A stretch of DNA of 64,000 nucleotides from Echinicola strongylocentroti (GTDB taxonomy: Bacteria > Bacteroidota > Bacteroidia > Cytophagales > Cyclobacteriaceae), in assembly GCF_003260975.1 (NCBI RefSeq), contig NZ_CP030041.1, positions 3,395,001 to 3,459,000 on the forward strand. The letters run 5' to 3'. Positions 53,789 to 62,936 of this stretch are shown here, one piece after another. The notes beneath the pieces were generated by a model. The model made no database searches. It had not been told where the DNA came from and saw only the letters and a list, made by a program, of their open reading frames with translations. The position numbers and the translations under genes were made by a program. Numbering within the stretch: the first letter of the stretch is position 1; every line of letters starts with the position of its first letter.

Positions 53789-53956
53789 CCCGGATTATGC
53801 GTTAGGAATCGTAGTGAGAGCTGAAATTGCAAGAAAATCAGTTAGTTTGGAGGCATTAGCGTAGCACCGCTACGGTTATGCCGAAAACTAAAGTGAAACG
53901 GCTGATTTTGAAGCAGTTTCAGGTCGCAACAGATAGGCTAATGCATATTCCGGGTT
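53787..53956 (-). repeat. AACCCGG palindromic element, copy E (170 bp, inverted)
   Basis: Reverse complement of copy C with two mismatches in 170 bases. The element boundary coincides with the DUF6702 stop codon: the last two bases of TAA are the AA of the left terminus. Confidence 0.92.
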
Positions 53957-54221
53957 TAATGCGGATTCTAAGAAGTTGAGAAAATAACGTAAAGTAGCTA
54001 ACTTATTGGAGAATCACATTAGACACTTAGGGCACAATAGGGAAAATGCGGTAATTAATTTACCCGAGGCAATTCCTTGGGGATGTCTCCAAAAAAACAT
54101 TTCCCTTAAGCAGCCTGAAAGGTTAGTTAAACACTCCCATCCAGCCATACCAAGTTCCACGATATAGAAGCCTTCCGCAGTTAGATGGAAATATGCATTG
54201 GCATGGCTACCTCGGGATCGG
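53789..54221. other. Intergenic region between DUF6702 and aldehyde dehydrogenase genes
   Basis: Convergent gap of 433 bases, of which the first 170 are palindromic element copy E. The remaining 265 bases show no gene and no clear terminator. Confidence 0.55.
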
Positions 54222-55631
54222 TCAGCTCCGCATTACCCATTTCATTAGGGCCTTGATAATACCGGCAGTTTTAAGTCCGTATGGCGGATACAGTAATTTG
54301 GGCAAGGTTTTGCCAGTTCGCTGGATCAGAATGGATTTTTCGTTGCTAAAACCCAGAAATCCAGCATGGCCATGTGATCTGCCCATGCCGCTCGCACCAA
54401 TGCCTCCAAAAGGCAGCTCGTTATGCATGAACTGGATGGCGCAATCATTCACCACTAGTGCTCCGCTGCTGGTATGTTTTCGTGTCAACTCGGTGACGTT
54501 GTCATCTGTAGAGAATAAATAAACTGCCAATGGCTTTGGTTTGAGCTGTATCAGGTGCAATACGTCATCCAGCTGATGGTAAGTGATGATGGGCAGAATA
54601 GGCCCGAAAATTTCTTCTTTCATCAAAAGCATATCTTCCGATACATGGCTGACTACAGTGGGCTCCATAAAACAGTTGTCCAAGGAACATTCACCCCCAA
54701 ATTCTACATGGCCCCCTTTTTCCTTTGCGTCATCTAGCAGACTTTGAAGGCGGACAGTGTGCTGGGAATTAATGATCCTTCCATAGTCTTTATGCTTTGC
54801 AAAGCCCTTCGCATTTGAGTTGTACATGTGGTTGACCTGATGGTTAAGTTCAGCAATGAACTCCTCCTTTTGTGATTCATGGACAAAGAGATAGTCCGGT
54901 GCGATGCAGCTTTGGCCGCTGTTGATAAAACGTGCCAGGGCGATTTTTTTTGCAGCATCCTTTAGGTCAAATGCCTGATCGATAATGACAGGTGACTTGC
55001 CGCCTAATTCTAAAGTGACGCTTGCCAGGTGCTTGGAGGCTGCTTTCATGACGATTTTTCCGACCTGTGTACTACCTGTAAAAAATACATGGTCAAATGG
55101 CTGTTCAAGGAGCTCTTGGGTAATGCTTATCCCTCCTTCGTATATCGCTACGTCTTCGGGAACAAACAGTTCCGTTACCATTCTTCTGAGCAAGGCGGAG
55201 GTGTGCGGGCTGTGCTCAGAAGGTTTGAGGGTCACGCTGCATCCCGCTGCGATGGCTGAGACCAGTGGGGCCACACTAAGGTTAAAGGGGTAGTTCCAAG
55301 GCGAGATGATCAAGGCGGCTCCTTTTGGCTCTGCTTGAATATAGGCTTGTGTCCCAAGCATATGAAAAGGAGACTTTACCTTTTGTGGTGCCGTCCATTT
55401 CTTGAGGTTTTTGATGGCCAAATTGATTTCCATGATCACAAAACTGGTCTCCACGACGACTACTTCAGCAGCCGGTTTATGGAGATCAGCATATAGGGCT
55501 TTGTCGATTTCCTTCTGGTTCGTTCGGATCCATTCTTTTAGCTGTTCGAGTTTTTTTGTCCGATTGGACAGGGTTGACTGCTGGTTCTTTTTGGCTTTAA
55601 CCTTTTGAGCATGAATGATTTCTTTGGTCAT
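54222..55631 (-). CDS. Aldehyde dehydrogenase family protein
   Basis: A 469-residue ALDH using the ATG at 55631 (M-T-K-E-I-I-H); the longer frame to 55673 adds 14 residues without family match. The catalytic Cys lies in F-I-N-S-G-Q-S-C-I-A-P-D-Y, the general-base Glu in V-T-L-E-L-G-G-K-S-P, and P-W-N-Y-P-F-N is the substrate/NAD loop. It resembles the ALDH3-type fatty/benz-aldehyde dehydrogenases. It oxidises aldehydes to acids with NAD(P). Confidence 0.95.
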   Translation of the reverse strand: MTKEIIHAQKVKAKKNQQSTLSNRTKKLEQLKEWIRTNQKEIDKALYADLHKPAAEVVVVETSFVIMEINLAIKNLKKWTAPQKVKSPFHMLGTQAYIQAEPKGAALIISPWNYPFNLSVAPLVSAIAAGCSVTLKPSEHSPHTSALLRRMVTELFVPEDVAIYEGGISITQELLEQPFDHVFFTGSTQVGKIVMKAASKHLASVTLELGGKSPVIIDQAFDLKDAAKKIALARFINSGQSCIAPDYLFVHESQKEEFIAELNHQVNHMYNSNAKGFAKHKDYGRIINSQHTVRLQSLLDDAKEKGGHVEFGGECSLDNCFMEPTVVSHVSEDMLLMKEEIFGPILPIITYHQLDDVLHLIQLKPKPLAVYLFSTDDNVTELTRKHTSSGALVVNDCAIQFMHNELPFGGIGASGMGRSHGHAGFLGFSNEKSILIQRTGKTLPKLLYPPYGLKTAGIIKALMKWVMRS

Positions 55632-55996
55632 GGATGTATAGGATATAGAATGTTTACTGCTGCTTTTTGGCACTTGTACAAGATAAAAAATAAACTTTAA
55701 ACAGATAATAAAGCGGCCATTCGTTGTAGAATATTCCTATTAATTATGACTTGAGTTTACTTTTTGTGTGCACAAAAAAGGTGTTTGGAATAATGAAAAT
55801 GAAGCTGTGTAAAAAATAAACTTCATTTATTTTGGTATTAAATACATATTAGTGTAGTTTTATAACTATAAAATGTATTTAAAATACATATTTATCGAAT
55901 TGAATAAATGTGTAACGTAAATATTCTAAACCTTTACCAAGTGATACTTGGACAGGTAAGGCATTTTATAAAAAGGAACTACTAACTCTACTCTCT
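55632..55996. other. Divergent control region before the type IX secretion-linked operon
   Basis: AT-rich 365-base gap between the divergent ALDH and CHU_C-protein genes. It contains ATGTATTTAAAATACAT (55873-55889) and CCAAGTGATACTTGG (55937-55951), plus ATTAAATACATATT near 55838. No gene. Confidence 0.5.
55873..55889. promoter_or_regulatory. Palindrome ATGTATTTAAAATACAT upstream of the CHU_C gene
   Basis: Eight-base arms around one base, about 110 bases before the ATG at 55997. A related half-site AAATACATA occurs about 30 bases upstream. A possible operator; no regulator known. Confidence 0.35.
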
Positions 55997-58168
55997 ATGA
56001 AAGCATTTTTATTAAGCTTTTTGTTGCTTGCATGCTGTTATTTTTCTGCAGTAATGGCAAGCCCAAATGGTGTCAGGGGCCCAGGGCAGATCAGCGGGGC
56101 AAAACTCGACCGTATTCCGCAGGAAGAAATACACATCACGTTGGAAAAAACGGGCAAGTATGAAGACACCAATGAAGATGGTGAATTCAGTGCTGGTGAT
56201 CAAGTGTCCTATACTTTTTTAGTGACCAATACCTGCACAGGGACGATTACTGACATTGTCATAAAGGACCCCCTCGTACATGTCGAGGGTGGTCCAGTCT
56301 CCTTGGCTCCAGGCCAATCGGACAGTACCAGCTTTTCGGCTGTTTACATATTGACCCAAGAGGATGTTGATGCAGGTATTTTGCGGAATACCGCTACGGT
56401 ATGTGGGAGGTTGATTTCAGGGGAACAGGTGGAAGCAGAGGATGAGGATATCCAAGAGATCTACGTAAAAGGCTCCATCAAGCTGACCAAGACCGGCACC
56501 TACGCGGATACCAATGAGGATGGGCAACCAAATGTTGGTGATCATGTACACTATACTTTTGTGGTAAAGAACAGTTGTCATGCGACCCTTTATGATGTGA
56601 TGGTGCTGGATACACTAGTGACAGTAAGTGGTGGGCCGATTACCCTAGCTCCCGGAGAGAAAGACAAGACCACTTTTACTGGCAGCTATGCGTTGACCCA
56701 AAAAGACATTGATGCTGGTGAGTTGGTAAATATTGCCACGGCCAAAGGAACCAATGCCCATGGTGAAACCATCAAGGATACAGATGAAGATAGGCAAGTT
56801 TTTGAAGTGGAAGGGGCGATTCGACTTCAAAAGACCGGAGCGTATGAGGACAGTGATGGCAGTGGTTACGTTAACCCCGGCGATCAGATCCGTTATACCT
56901 TTACCGTAAAAAACAGCTGTCACGTTACACTGACCAATGTCCATGTGCAGGATATACTGGTGGAGGTGGACGGAGGGCCCATCACATTGGCGCCTAGCGA
57001 GAAGGACAAAACCACTTTTAAGGCCGTTTATACCATCACGCAAGAGGATATCGATAGGGGGAAGGTGATCAATAAGGCGACAGCAATAGGCCATAATCCC
57101 AAAGGGGATGAGATAAAGCACTGTGATAGCGATACGGTGATGCTTCAAGGGCCTTCGGAAACCCTGTTGTTTCGGCTTACAAAATCAGTGGACGTGAACC
57201 AAGCTGTCTTGGGGCAACAGATTTCCTATACCATCACCATTTCCAACGAAGGCCCACAGGTGATAAAGAATGTGCTGTTAACGGATCAGCTGCCGGAAGA
57301 ACTGACGCTTATTTCCTCGTCTTGGGAAGAGCAGGCACCAAAAGAGTGGTTGATCGAAACTATAGGGCCAGGAGAAGTGCTAGTGCTTGAAATCACGGCC
57401 TTGGCCATCCAGGCTGGTGAAGCCATCAATGTGGTCAAAATGACGGTGGGTGATTATCAGCTGGAAGCACAAGCGGAAACGGTGGTCATTACGGATAGAT
57501 GCGTAGACTTGGCCATTGCCAAATCTTCCAATGGGGCGAAGATTTATCAAGGCGACGAATTTGACTATGTCATTACGGTCAAAAATGTCGGTGAGGATAT
57601 GGCAACGAACGTGGTGATAGAGGACCTGCTTCCAGACTTGGTGAGCTATGTCAGTAGCGAATATCAACTATCGGTAAGATCCATTGAGCCACAATTGGTA
57701 CAGCAGGGAAATAGACTCCAATGGCACATAGCTGAGTTTCCGGCGGGAGAGCGTATGGAGCTCCTCCTTAGGGTCAAAGCGAACGGATTGGGCAGACTGC
57801 TGAATGAAGTGGAGGTGTCAAGTGACCTTGAAGATAGCAATCCAGCGGATAATACAGCCGAGGACATCAATGACATCGGTGAGCTTTTTGTTCCCAATGT
57901 GTTTACTCCAGGGACTCGGGACAACGTAAACGATTATTTTGTGATTCGCGGATTAAATCAGTTTGTGGATAACGAAATCGTCATTATGAACCGGCTGGGG
58001 GACCACGTTTTTGAGCAGAAAGACTACCAAAATGACTGGGATGCCAATGGATTAAATGGAGGAGCTTATTTCTATGTCTTGACTGCTGAGGATACAGCCG
58101 GAAGACTCCACACTTTTAAGGGATGGGTACAGGTAATCAAGGCCTCATCCACAGGTATAGAACAATAA
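55997..58168 (+). CDS. Repeat-rich surface protein with gliding-motility-associated C-terminal (CHU_C) domain
   Basis: A 723-residue protein. Signal peptide (1-22). Three tandem repeats of about 114 residues start near I47, S160 and A274, each opening L-x-K-T-G-x-Y-x-D and sharing G-G-P-(I/V)-(T/S)-L-A-P and (I/L)-T-Q-(E/K)-D-(I/V)-D. Two DUF11-like domains follow (about 390-490 and 500-620). The end is a CHU_C type B sorting domain: V-P-N-V-F-T-P-G...N-D-Y-F-V-I-R-G-L, then M-N-R-L-G-D and G-G-A-Y-F-Y. It is predicted to be exported by the type IX secretion system. Followed 9 bases later by porP/sprF. Confidence 0.93.
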   Translation: MKAFLLSFLLLACCYFSAVMASPNGVRGPGQISGAKLDRIPQEEIHITLEKTGKYEDTNEDGEFSAGDQVSYTFLVTNTCTGTITDIVIKDPLVHVEGGPVSLAPGQSDSTSFSAVYILTQEDVDAGILRNTATVCGRLISGEQVEAEDEDIQEIYVKGSIKLTKTGTYADTNEDGQPNVGDHVHYTFVVKNSCHATLYDVMVLDTLVTVSGGPITLAPGEKDKTTFTGSYALTQKDIDAGELVNIATAKGTNAHGETIKDTDEDRQVFEVEGAIRLQKTGAYEDSDGSGYVNPGDQIRYTFTVKNSCHVTLTNVHVQDILVEVDGGPITLAPSEKDKTTFKAVYTITQEDIDRGKVINKATAIGHNPKGDEIKHCDSDTVMLQGPSETLLFRLTKSVDVNQAVLGQQISYTITISNEGPQVIKNVLLTDQLPEELTLISSSWEEQAPKEWLIETIGPGEVLVLEITALAIQAGEAINVVKMTVGDYQLEAQAETVVITDRCVDLAIAKSSNGAKIYQGDEFDYVITVKNVGEDMATNVVIEDLLPDLVSYVSSEYQLSVRSIEPQLVQQGNRLQWHIAEFPAGERMELLLRVKANGLGRLLNEVEVSSDLEDSNPADNTAEDINDIGELFVPNVFTPGTRDNVNDYFVIRGLNQFVDNEIVIMNRLGDHVFEQKDYQNDWDANGLNGGAYFYVLTAEDTAGRLHTFKGWVQVIKASSTGIEQ

Positions 58169-58177
58169 ACAACAAAG

Positions 58178-59158
58178 ATGATGAAAAGGATTTTTAATTG
58201 GGCTTGCCTCCTGTTTGTTGTGGTGACGGTATGTTCCGCAAATGAAATTGTAGCGCAGCAGCTCCCGCAGTTTAGCCAGTATGTATTCAATGGATTATAT
58301 ATCAACCCCGCTTATGCAGGTTACAAAGGCTTGCCGTATATCCAGTCCTCTTACCGGAGCCAATGGTCTGGTTTCCCAGGAGCTCCAAAGACATTTGCGT
58401 TTTCTGCAGACCTTAGTGCCAATGAAGGAACAATGGGTTTTGGTGCGTCTATACTTTCTGATAAGCTAGGGCCCACTTCCACTTTTTCAGCCTTGCTGAC
58501 CTATGCATATCGGCTGCAGGTGGGGTACGATTCATTTTTGAGTCTAGGGATAAGCGGAGGGCTTTCCGAGTATGGCATTGATGGCACCATGCTGAATCCC
58601 GATGAGTACAATGACCCGGATATTCCTGAGGGCAAAGTAAATACGTTCACCCCAAATATGAACACGGGGATTTTCTTTCATACGTCGAGGTTCTATGCAG
58701 GACTTAGTATGTTCAATATGATTGGTAAAAAAGCCCTTGAAAGAGAGGATATTTCCCTAGCTTACCATGATTTTCACTATTACTTTACGGCAGGAACGAT
58801 GATTTATATTTCTGATGAGGTGCAGTTTAAGCCTTCCGTGCTGATCAAAGAGGCCAAAGGAAGCCCTACCAATTATGATATCAATGGCATGTTGCTGCTG
58901 ATGGAACGGCTGTGGCTGGGGGCATCGTACCGATCAAACTTGGGAAATGGCAGTAAATATTTGCAAGAAAACCTCAATAACCGTAATTCAGTAGCTGCAA
59001 TTGTAGAAATTTTTGCAACAAATCAACTTAGAATAGGGTATTCCTATGATCATAATGTGAATATTTTAAGTAACTTAAGGAATAATTCTCACGAAATCTC
59101 AATAGGCTATTATATCATGCCCAAGGATGTAAGAGTACATAATCCAAGATGGTTTTAG
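58178..59158 (+). CDS. PorP/SprF family type IX secretion membrane protein
   Basis: A 326-residue outer-membrane beta-barrel of the PorP/SprF family. Signal peptide ends near V-A-Q-Q. The opening Q-L-P-Q-F-S-Q-Y-V-F-N-G-L-Y-I-N-P-A-Y-A-G is the family hallmark. These proteins assist export or anchoring of a cognate CHU_C-domain protein; the gene just upstream encodes one. It overlaps or abuts the following OmpA gene. Confidence 0.96.
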   Translation: MMKRIFNWACLLFVVVTVCSANEIVAQQLPQFSQYVFNGLYINPAYAGYKGLPYIQSSYRSQWSGFPGAPKTFAFSADLSANEGTMGFGASILSDKLGPTSTFSALLTYAYRLQVGYDSFLSLGISGGLSEYGIDGTMLNPDEYNDPDIPEGKVNTFTPNMNTGIFFHTSRFYAGLSMFNMIGKKALEREDISLAYHDFHYYFTAGTMIYISDEVQFKPSVLIKEAKGSPTNYDINGMLLLMERLWLGASYRSNLGNGSKYLQENLNNRNSVAAIVEIFATNQLRIGYSYDHNVNILSNLRNNSHEISIGYYIMPKDVRVHNPRWF

Positions 59159-59160
59159 TT

Positions 59161-61845
59161 ATGGATAAGATTTTTAAAGCAGCATTTGTGGTCATTTTTG
59201 TGATGCTGGTGTCTGAAAAAGGCTACGGTCAGCAAGCACTTTTACGTTATGCAGATAAGGAATATGAGCTCTTGCATTACCAAGAATCTGCGGAGGCCTA
59301 TGAACGGGCCTTCAAAAAACGAGGGAAATACCCTGCTGCCAAAGGAGCGGCGCTCAGCCATGAAAAAATGAATGACTACTCTGCCGCCTACGAGTGGTGG
59401 CAAAAGGTCATCGGTTTCGAACAGTCCACAACGGACGATTATGTACACTTTGCCGCTACGGCCAATAACCAAGGGAAGTTAGAGGAGGTATTGGCAGCAC
59501 TGGATACGCTGCCAGACCGTGAAGGTTTGGATGCCCTTAACCTTGACTCCCTGATGTATTGGTACAATGAATCACCAAAACAGGACCTACAGCCTATGGA
59601 GGCTCTGAACAGCAGTGCTGCAGACTTTGGGCTTGTGGAAGATGGCCGCGGCAATAAATACTTTACTTCGGATCGGGGCAATTCAGGAAATTCCAAAAAA
59701 TCAGCCCTTAGATTTGATGTGTCCGGTAAGATGAATGAGGATTTTTATGAGTGGACGGGGAGGGACTTTCTTCATGTATATAAAGCAGATACCAGTGGCT
59801 CGATCAGTTCCTTGGATGTGCCTGTGCCAGACAGTTATCACTTTGCAGATCCCTTTTTCACTGAAGGGGGAGACGTGGTTTTTTACACCGTTACCCGTAA
59901 AGTAAAACGTCAAAATGGCAAGAAGATCAGGCCAGCCAAAAGGGTAAATCCCGAGATGGATTATGGTCAGGGGGCGCCTTCCTATATTGACTATCATGCT
60001 GAATTGTATTTTAGCCATTTGAATGACAAGGGTGAGTTTACCGATTATCAACCAGTGCCCTGGAATGATGCGATAGGGTATTCTGTGATCACCCCGTTTG
60101 TGGATGAAGAAGCAAGAATGCTTTACTTTGCCTCTGACATGCCGGGTGGCCATGGGGGATACGACATTTATGCGGTTAGTTTTGATGAGGACTTCAATTT
60201 TGGTACCGTGCAAAACTTAGGGGAAGTCATCAATAGTCCGGAGGATGAGCGGGACCCTTTTATGAAAGACGACACCTTTTATTTTTCATCCAATGGCCAT
60301 TTTGGATTAGGGGGATTTGACCTGTTCAGTGCCAATCACAAAGATGAGAACTTTTCAGCATTAAAGAATTTAGGTCTTCCGTACAATTCTGTGCGGGATG
60401 ATTTTGGTATTACCTTGGCCGAAGGTGGCCAGATGTACCTTTCCAGTGACCGCAGCGGTGGATCAGGACTTGACGACATCTATACCATTCAGGCAATGCT
60501 GATGCGCTTCTTAGGACGAGTAGTGAACTGTGAAGGAGCATTGGTGAGTGACGGGTTTATGGCGGAGATGATCAAGAAAGATGAGCAGCGTGCATTAACC
60601 CTCGATCAGGAAACGGCAGGCGAAATCCAACGAGACTTGGAGCCTGGGGAGGAGTATACATTAAAGATCAGCAAGCGAGGTTATTTCCCTGTTTATGATG
60701 GTCAGATCAAAGCGGAAGCTGAAGATGGACTGGTCGAGCGGGAGTATACGCTTGTTCCCATACCGTATCAAAGAACGGTCTTTGTAGATTTGGTGTATTA
60801 TGACCTTGACAAGGCCGTCATTCGATCCGATGCCATGGCCGTCTTGGACAAAGTGGCTGAGCTGATGGCTTCCCAGTCGTATTTGGATTTGCAGGTACGT
60901 TCCCATACAGATGCCCGCGCATCCAATGAGTACAATGAGACGCTCAGTAACTCCCGGGCCGATGCTGTAGCCGCTTATTTGGAGGGCAAAGGTATTTCGT
61001 CAGAACGGGTTCATGAGGCCTGGTACGGAGAGGAAGAATTGATCAATGATTGTGGTGATGGCCAGCCCTGCCCAGAGTGGAAGCACCAGCTCAATCGCCG
61101 CAGTGAATTGGTGCTGATGGCATTTTCTGAGGAGGGTAAGGAATATGAGCTGCCTGCTGACCTGAAGGATCTTTGTGACGAACCTAATTTGGGTGTTACG
61201 ATGGATGTGCCGACGATCTATTTTGATTTTGACCAATATACCCTTCGCCCCACGAGTGTTTCCCAGCTGGACAGGGTGGCCCTACTGATGAAAGAACGTC
61301 CTGAGGTGGAGCTGGCGTTGGCGGGGCATACCGATATCAGAGGTTCGGAAAGCTATAATGAAGTACTGTCCGAACACCGGGCAGAGGTAGTACGGGATTA
61401 TTTGATAAAATTGGGAATCGATGCCGAGCGGATCTCCTACAAATGGTACGGCAAGACACAGCCTGTCCACGATTGTAGTGAGCAACCGTGTTCTGAGGCC
61501 GATCACCAGCTCAACCGCCGTACAGAAATCATGCTGATGCTGGATGGGCTAAATATCAATGAGGCACCTGCTCCCATGTCCGGCGGAGAAGAAGCGGCTG
61601 CCATGCCATTGGCCACAGAAGAGATTTACCTGATTTCTGGGGTGTTTAGTACTGTAGATAATGCATCGAAGCACCTGGATGGTCTTGGCCGGAAGGGTTT
61701 TGCCCAAGCAAAATACTTTTATAATCCCGATGATCAGCTCTTTTACTGCTATGTGACTACGTTTGACAGCTTTCACGCTGCCTCCAAGGGCTTGGAGCAG
61801 TATAAATCCGATGGACTGGAAAATGTCTGGGTGAAGAAGATGTAG
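59161..61845 (+). CDS. OmpA/PD40-repeat protein with two OmpA domains and SPOR-like C-terminus
   Basis: An 894-residue protein if it starts at the ATG at 59161 (signal peptide M-D-K-I-F-K-A-A-F); an ATG at 59149 overlaps the porP stop. TPR-like helices (about 20-130) precede WD40-like PD40 repeats (about 150-455). A carboxypeptidase-like linker (about 460-535) is followed by OmpA domain 1 (about 538-655, with S-H-T-D-A-R-A-S and N-R-R-S-E-L) and OmpA domain 2 (about 679-797, with G-H-T-D-I-R-G-S and N-R-R-T-E-I). The last 75 residues (about 820-894) look like a SPOR-type fold. All point to peptidoglycan anchoring of the complex; compare PorE-type proteins. Confidence 0.93.
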   Translation: MDKIFKAAFVVIFVMLVSEKGYGQQALLRYADKEYELLHYQESAEAYERAFKKRGKYPAAKGAALSHEKMNDYSAAYEWWQKVIGFEQSTTDDYVHFAATANNQGKLEEVLAALDTLPDREGLDALNLDSLMYWYNESPKQDLQPMEALNSSAADFGLVEDGRGNKYFTSDRGNSGNSKKSALRFDVSGKMNEDFYEWTGRDFLHVYKADTSGSISSLDVPVPDSYHFADPFFTEGGDVVFYTVTRKVKRQNGKKIRPAKRVNPEMDYGQGAPSYIDYHAELYFSHLNDKGEFTDYQPVPWNDAIGYSVITPFVDEEARMLYFASDMPGGHGGYDIYAVSFDEDFNFGTVQNLGEVINSPEDERDPFMKDDTFYFSSNGHFGLGGFDLFSANHKDENFSALKNLGLPYNSVRDDFGITLAEGGQMYLSSDRSGGSGLDDIYTIQAMLMRFLGRVVNCEGALVSDGFMAEMIKKDEQRALTLDQETAGEIQRDLEPGEEYTLKISKRGYFPVYDGQIKAEAEDGLVEREYTLVPIPYQRTVFVDLVYYDLDKAVIRSDAMAVLDKVAELMASQSYLDLQVRSHTDARASNEYNETLSNSRADAVAAYLEGKGISSERVHEAWYGEEELINDCGDGQPCPEWKHQLNRRSELVLMAFSEEGKEYELPADLKDLCDEPNLGVTMDVPTIYFDFDQYTLRPTSVSQLDRVALLMKERPEVELALAGHTDIRGSESYNEVLSEHRAEVVRDYLIKLGIDAERISYKWYGKTQPVHDCSEQPCSEADHQLNRRTEIMLMLDGLNINEAPAPMSGGEEAAAMPLATEEIYLISGVFSTVDNASKHLDGLGRKGFAQAKYFYNPDDQLFYCYVTTFDSFHAASKGLEQYKSDGLENVWVKKM

Positions 61846-61872
61846 CTTTTTGTTGAAATATAGGCAGGCAAT

Positions 61873-61915
61873 AGAGCTAGAGCCTTCTTGTACCACAGGC
61901 TAAAAGCCTAGCTCT
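61873..61915 (+). terminator. Imperfect hairpin after the OmpA gene
   Basis: AGAGCTAG (61873-61880) pairs with CTAGCTCT (61908-61915), and inner AGCCT (61881-61885) with AGGCT (61897-61901). No U-tract follows, so it may be a 3'-end stabiliser or weak terminator. Confidence 0.35.
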
Positions 61916-62018
61916 CCACTATCATCTAGCCAAAAACAATGGTTGAAGGAGTGTAGTTGACGGTGACAGTTTATAGTAGACCTTACAGGCTACGGCTTAT
62001 GTTTTTCGGTTCTATATT

Positions 62019-62074
62019 ATCCTCCGCCAAAGGCAGGTTAGGCCGCAGCATGCGCGGTTGCTGACTACAAAACC
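62019..62074 (+). repeat. Short dispersed repeat, copy 2
   Basis: Ends in the same 18-base core as 25673-25690 and shares the ATCCTCCGC start with that copy; the middle is diverged. Direct orientation relative to copy 1. Confidence 0.65.
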
Positions 62075-62315
62075 TTTCCTATATAAGCCACCCGCCATAC
62101 TGGCACAGACAGGCACAAGGGGGTATTTGACCTCCAGATCAACTAATCATTTTCAATATACTTTAACCGTATAGAGGTTTTTGCACTGGTATTACAGAAA
62201 AAATCAGCATTTTGTCATTTTAGACGTATAGATGTCACAAAGTAGACGCGTTTGCGACACTATCGAAACCAAGGAAATGCCACTAGTTTTGGGAAAAACA
62301 AAATGTTATTAGGTT

Positions 62316-62936
62316 ATGGAAGAAAACAGTATTTCATCAAAATTAAAAGGACTTAGGTCAAGTAAAGGGATTTCTCAGGAGTTGCTGGCAGAAGAGGCGG
62401 GAGTAAGCTTGAGAACAGTCCAGCGCATAGAGAGCGGTACTTCAAAGCCAAGTGGATCCACCTGTCAGCGTTTGGCAGAGGCCTTAGGAATAAGTCCCGA
62501 TGTATTTATCGATCCCAATCTCATAGAAAACACGGATTTTCTAAAAAAGATGAGCTTGTCTGCACTGTCATTTATCCTTTTTCCATTACTGGGGATTTTA
62601 GTGCCATCTGTACTTTGGGTGCTTTACAAGGATAAAGTCAAAGGAATTGATGAGGTAGCACGTCCGCTCATTAATTTTCAAATTACCTGGACACTTTTGT
62701 GTGTGTTGTTTCCTTTTCTGATAATGCCCCTGTTGTATGTAATGCTTGAGATAGCTTTGGGCGTGTTTGGCGTGTACGTTGATTTTCCTGTTATCAGTAG
62801 GCTTTTTGAAGCTAAAGTGATATGGTTTTTAATGTATGTTTACAATGCTACGGTGATAGTCATCAATACATTTAGGATCCATGACAATAAGGCGACAAAG
62901 TATTTCCCCACTGTGAAATTTATAAGAGCCAAGTAA
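62316..62936 (+). CDS. XRE-type HTH fused to a DUF4870-like membrane domain
   Basis: A 206-residue protein. Residues 8-68 form an XRE/Cro helix-turn-helix (L-R-S-S-K-G-I-S-Q-E-L-L-A-E-E-A-G-V-S-L-R-type helix pair and R-I-E-S-G-T-S-K-P). About residues 80-200 hold three or four hydrophobic segments with the D-E-V-A-R-P-L-I-N-F-Q-I-T-W phrase of DUF4870. It is probably a membrane-tethered DNA-binding protein. Target unknown; lone gene. Confidence 0.88.
   Translation: MEENSISSKLKGLRSSKGISQELLAEEAGVSLRTVQRIESGTSKPSGSTCQRLAEALGISPDVFIDPNLIENTDFLKKMSLSALSFILFPLLGILVPSVLWVLYKDKVKGIDEVARPLINFQITWTLLCVLFPFLIMPLLYVMLEIALGVFGVYVDFPVISRLFEAKVIWFLMYVYNATVIVINTFRIHDNKATKYFPTVKFIRAK

Larger units (their letters stand above)
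61846..62315. other. Intergenic region after the type IX secretion-linked operon
   Basis: 470 bases without a gene. It includes an imperfect hairpin (61873-61915) just past the operon and a short dispersed repeat (62019-62074). The region upstream of 62316 may hold the promoter of the XRE gene, but no clear box is seen. Confidence 0.5.
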
